Part shown: piece after piece, positions 14,483-16,097 of the stretch
Numbering within the stretch: position 1 is the stretch's first letter
How the letters are laid out: each line of letters begins with the position of its first letter
Assembly (NCBI GenBank): GCA_005786775.1
Contig: SYDD01000328.1
Span: forward strand, 1-16,097
Length of the DNA: 16,097 nt
Direction: 5' to 3'
Source of the DNA: Opitutaceae bacterium
GTDB taxonomy: Bacteria > Verrucomicrobiota > Verrucomicrobiia > Opitutales > Opitutaceae
The notes under the pieces: generated by a model
The model's input: only the letters and a program-made list of their open reading frames with translations
Databases searched by the model: none
Told to the model about the DNA's origin: nothing
Position numbers and translations under genes: made by a program

Positions 14483-15205
14483 ATGATTGAAGTCAAAGGC
14501 CTGGTCAAAACCTACGGACCGAAGCGCGCCGTCGACGGCGTTTCCTTCTCGGTCAATCGGGGCGACATCCTCGGCTTTCTCGGCCCCAACGGGGCGGGCA
14601 AGTCCACCACCATGAAGATGATCACCGGCTTCCTGCGGCCCGACGCGGGATCCGCCACGGTCGACGGGATCGACGTGACGCGGGACCCGGTAGCGGTGAA
14701 GGGCAAGCTCGGCTACCTGCCGGAGAGCGCCCCGGCCTATCCGGAGATGACCGTGGAGGAGTTCCTTGGCTTCATCGCTGAGATCCGTGGCTACCGGGAC
14801 GCGGCGGCGCGCGCCGCGCAAGTGGATCGTGCCGTGCAGCTGACCCACCTCACGCCGGTGCGGAAGCAGACCATCGAGACCCTCTCCAAGGGCTTCAAAC
14901 AGCGCGTCGGCTTCGCGCAGGCGCTGCTGCACGACCCAGCGGCGTTGGTCCTCGATGAACCGACCGACGGACTCGATCCTAACCAGAAGAACGAGGTGCG
15001 TACCCTCATTAAGGGGATGGCGGAGGCCAAGGCGGTCATCCTCTCCACGCACATCCTTGAGGAAGTGGAGGCCATTTGTAACCGCGTGATCATCATCTCG
15101 CAGGGCAAGGTGGTCGCCGACGAGACTCCCGCGCAGATGCGGGCCCGCAAGCCCGGCGCCCGCCTCGACGAGATCTTCCGCGAACTCACCCGCGGCGACC
15201 TCTGA
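14483..15205 (+). CDS. ABC transporter ATPase (GldA-like, ABC-2 exporter type)
   Basis: This is the ATP-binding subunit of an ABC-2 type exporter. The 240 residues show Walker A GPNGAGKST (34-42), the Q-loop region GYLPESAP (77-84, with no glutamine at the usual position, as is common in GldA-type subunits), signature LSKGFKQR (134-141), Walker B LVLDEPTDGLDP (155-166), and H-loop STH (188-190). LSKGF replaces the classic LSGGQ, which is typical of GldA-like ATPases. The start is the ATG at 14483, where similarity begins (MIEVKGLVKTYGP); the frame is open upstream to 14366 without conserved sequence. The 139-base gap after rlmN holds a weak TTTACT-N17-TGAATT (14374-14402) that may be a promoter. 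The permease begins 28 bases downstream. No Shine-Dalgarno sequence is present. The cargo is unknown. Confidence 0.93.
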   Translation: MIEVKGLVKTYGPKRAVDGVSFSVNRGDILGFLGPNGAGKSTTMKMITGFLRPDAGSATVDGIDVTRDPVAVKGKLGYLPESAPAYPEMTVEEFLGFIAEIRGYRDAAARAAQVDRAVQLTHLTPVRKQTIETLSKGFKQRVGFAQALLHDPAALVLDEPTDGLDPNQKNEVRTLIKGMAEAKAVILSTHILEEVEAICNRVIIISQGKVVADETPAQMRARKPGARLDEIFRELTRGDL

Positions 15206-15233
15206 ACGTCTCCCCAACCCTTTCGTCCCCGCC

Positions 15234-15959
15234 ATGCGTCACATCGTCCCGATCTTCAAACGTGAGTTCCTGGGCTACTTCCGGTCGCCCGTCGCCTACG
15301 TGTTCCTGATCGCCTTCCTGTTCATCTCGGTCTCCCTCGCCTTCTCCCGCTACGGCGGCTTCTTCCGCGCAGGCGTGGCCGGGATGGACAGTTACTTCAC
15401 CTTCTTTCCCTGGTTATTTCTCTTCCTCGTGCCTGCGGTGGGCATGCGGCTCTGGTCAGAGGAAAAGCGTTCCGGCACGGTCGAACTGCTCTTCACCCTG
15501 CCGATCACCACGCTGGAGGCCGTCTTGGGCAAGTTCCTCGCCGGCTGGGCGTTCCTCACGCTCGCGGTCGTAGCCAGCTTCCCGATGGCCTTCACGGTGG
15601 GCTACCTTGGGGATCCAGACTGGGGCGTGATCCTCACGACCTACCTTGGGGCGGTGCTAATGGCCGGCGGTTACCTCGGGGTCTGCGCCCTCGCCTCCGC
15701 GCTGACCAAGAATCAGGTCATCAGCTTCGTCATCAGCTTGGGCGCCTGCGCAGGGCTGCTCTTCCTCGGCTTCAGCAGCTTCACCGATACGCTCGAGGGC
15801 CTGCTGCCGATGGTGCTCGCGGACGCCCTGTCGAACTTCAGCTTCATCACCCATTTCGACGCCTTCACGAAGGGGATCATCGATCCAAAGGACGTGATCT
15901 TCTTCCTCTCCCTGATGGGCTTCACGCTCTTCCTCAACGTGGTCGTCCTCGAACGCTGA
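15234..15959 (+). CDS. ABC-2 type permease (GldF-like)
   Basis: This is the membrane subunit partnering the upstream ATPase. The 241 residues have six hydrophobic segments near 20-38, 55-73, 103-125, 133-157, 162-183 and 220-239, as expected for an ABC-2 permease. The N-terminus IFKREFLGYFRSPVAYVF and the segment RLWSEEKRSGTVELLFTLPI (72-91) are characteristic of the GldF/NosY-like group: the conserved E-EK-SGTxExLLxxP coupling helix lies on the cytoplasmic side. It is 28 bases after the ATPase and 19 bases before the GldG-like gene, so one operon is likely. The start ATG at 15234 has no Shine-Dalgarno sequence and is preceded by a C-rich stretch. In gliding bacteroidetes, GldA/F/G support motility; elsewhere, homologues are general exporters of unknown cargo. 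Confidence 0.9.
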   Translation: MRHIVPIFKREFLGYFRSPVAYVFLIAFLFISVSLAFSRYGGFFRAGVAGMDSYFTFFPWLFLFLVPAVGMRLWSEEKRSGTVELLFTLPITTLEAVLGKFLAGWAFLTLAVVASFPMAFTVGYLGDPDWGVILTTYLGAVLMAGGYLGVCALASALTKNQVISFVISLGACAGLLFLGFSSFTDTLEGLLPMVLADALSNFSFITHFDAFTKGIIDPKDVIFFLSLMGFTLFLNVVVLER

Positions 15960-15978
15960 ACCGCCCGCCTCGCCGCCC

Positions 15979-16097
15979 ATGAAAACTGGAAGCAAAACCC
16001 TCGCTATCGGCCTGCTGCTCGTCGGGCTGGTCCTCATTAATTTCCTCGCCTCCTCGGTGCCCGTGCGCCTCGACGCGACGGAGGAGTCGATTTACTC
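15979..16097 (+). CDS. GldG-like ABC auxiliary protein (N-terminal fragment)
   Basis: Only the first 39 residues are in the window; the gene runs off the right edge. They comprise a short basic start, a membrane segment (about 8-25: LAIGLLLVGLVLINFLAS) and the motif NFLASSVPVRLDATEESIYS. This matches the beginning of GldG/Gldg_ABC_trans proteins, in which the first helix is followed by R-x-D-x-T-xx-x-x-YS. Order and spacing behind an ATPase and a GldF-like permease support the call. The rest, usually a large periplasmic domain with a C-terminal helix, cannot be seen. Confidence 0.8.
   Translation, partial: MKTGSKTLAIGLLLVGLVLINFLASSVPVRLDATEESIY

Noticed and set aside
1..16097. CRISPR arrays, tRNA genes, insertion sequences, att sites
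   Set aside because: I looked for regular direct repeats, cloverleaf-type sequence, transposase motifs and terminal repeats by eye and saw none. Base composition and codon use look uniform, with no sign of recent transfer.

Overview
The window is GC-rich bacterial chromosome that most resembles Verrucomicrobiota of the Opitutus type. This placement is inferred from gene content and protein style: a Tat-exported DUF1501 protein next to a DUF1080 protein, a secreted multi-Ig protein whose C-terminal repeats are typical of that group, a compact gspD-gspE-gspF operon, and a GldA/F/G-like ABC exporter. Nothing in the window carries a taxonomic marker such as rRNA. I saw no tRNA, rRNA, CRISPR array, insertion sequence or phage gene.

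Layout. Bases 1-2498 hold a divergent pair: a DUF1501 protein on the minus strand, cut by the left edge, and a two-domain DUF1080 protein on the plus strand. Bases 2513-7541 hold a minus-strand type II secretion operon, gspD-gspE-gspF, with 4-nt and 1-nt overlaps between genes. It ends in a hairpin terminator whose rising arm is the last two codons of gspF. Divergent from gspD is a large secreted protein (7716-10220) with Ig-like domains and duplicated C-terminal modules, followed by cytidine deaminase (cdd). The cdd gene meets hisS tail to tail over a shared TTAA. Upstream of hisS on the minus strand is an HU/IHF-family gene with its own clear promoter. Divergent from that gene are ubiE (menaquinone methyltransferase) and rlmN, which read together. 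The right end is an ABC exporter operon: ATPase, ABC-2 permease, and the start of a GldG-like auxiliary protein.

How the genes work together. The T2SS genes supply an outer-membrane secretin, a cytoplasmic ATPase and an inner-membrane platform protein. The pseudopilins and other parts must be encoded elsewhere. The neighbouring Ig protein, DUF1080 protein and DUF1501 protein are all exported, but a substrate relation to this T2SS is only a suggestion from proximity. The cdd, hisS, HU, ubiE and rlmN genes are housekeeping genes.

I did not find a clearly new multi-gene system. The observations most worth a second look are: the near-absence of Shine-Dalgarno sequences (hisS is the exception), two face-to-face promoters in the HU/ubiE gap, the terminator built into the end of gspF, the internally duplicated unassigned domain of the Ig protein, and unusual catalytic-motif residues in HisRS.
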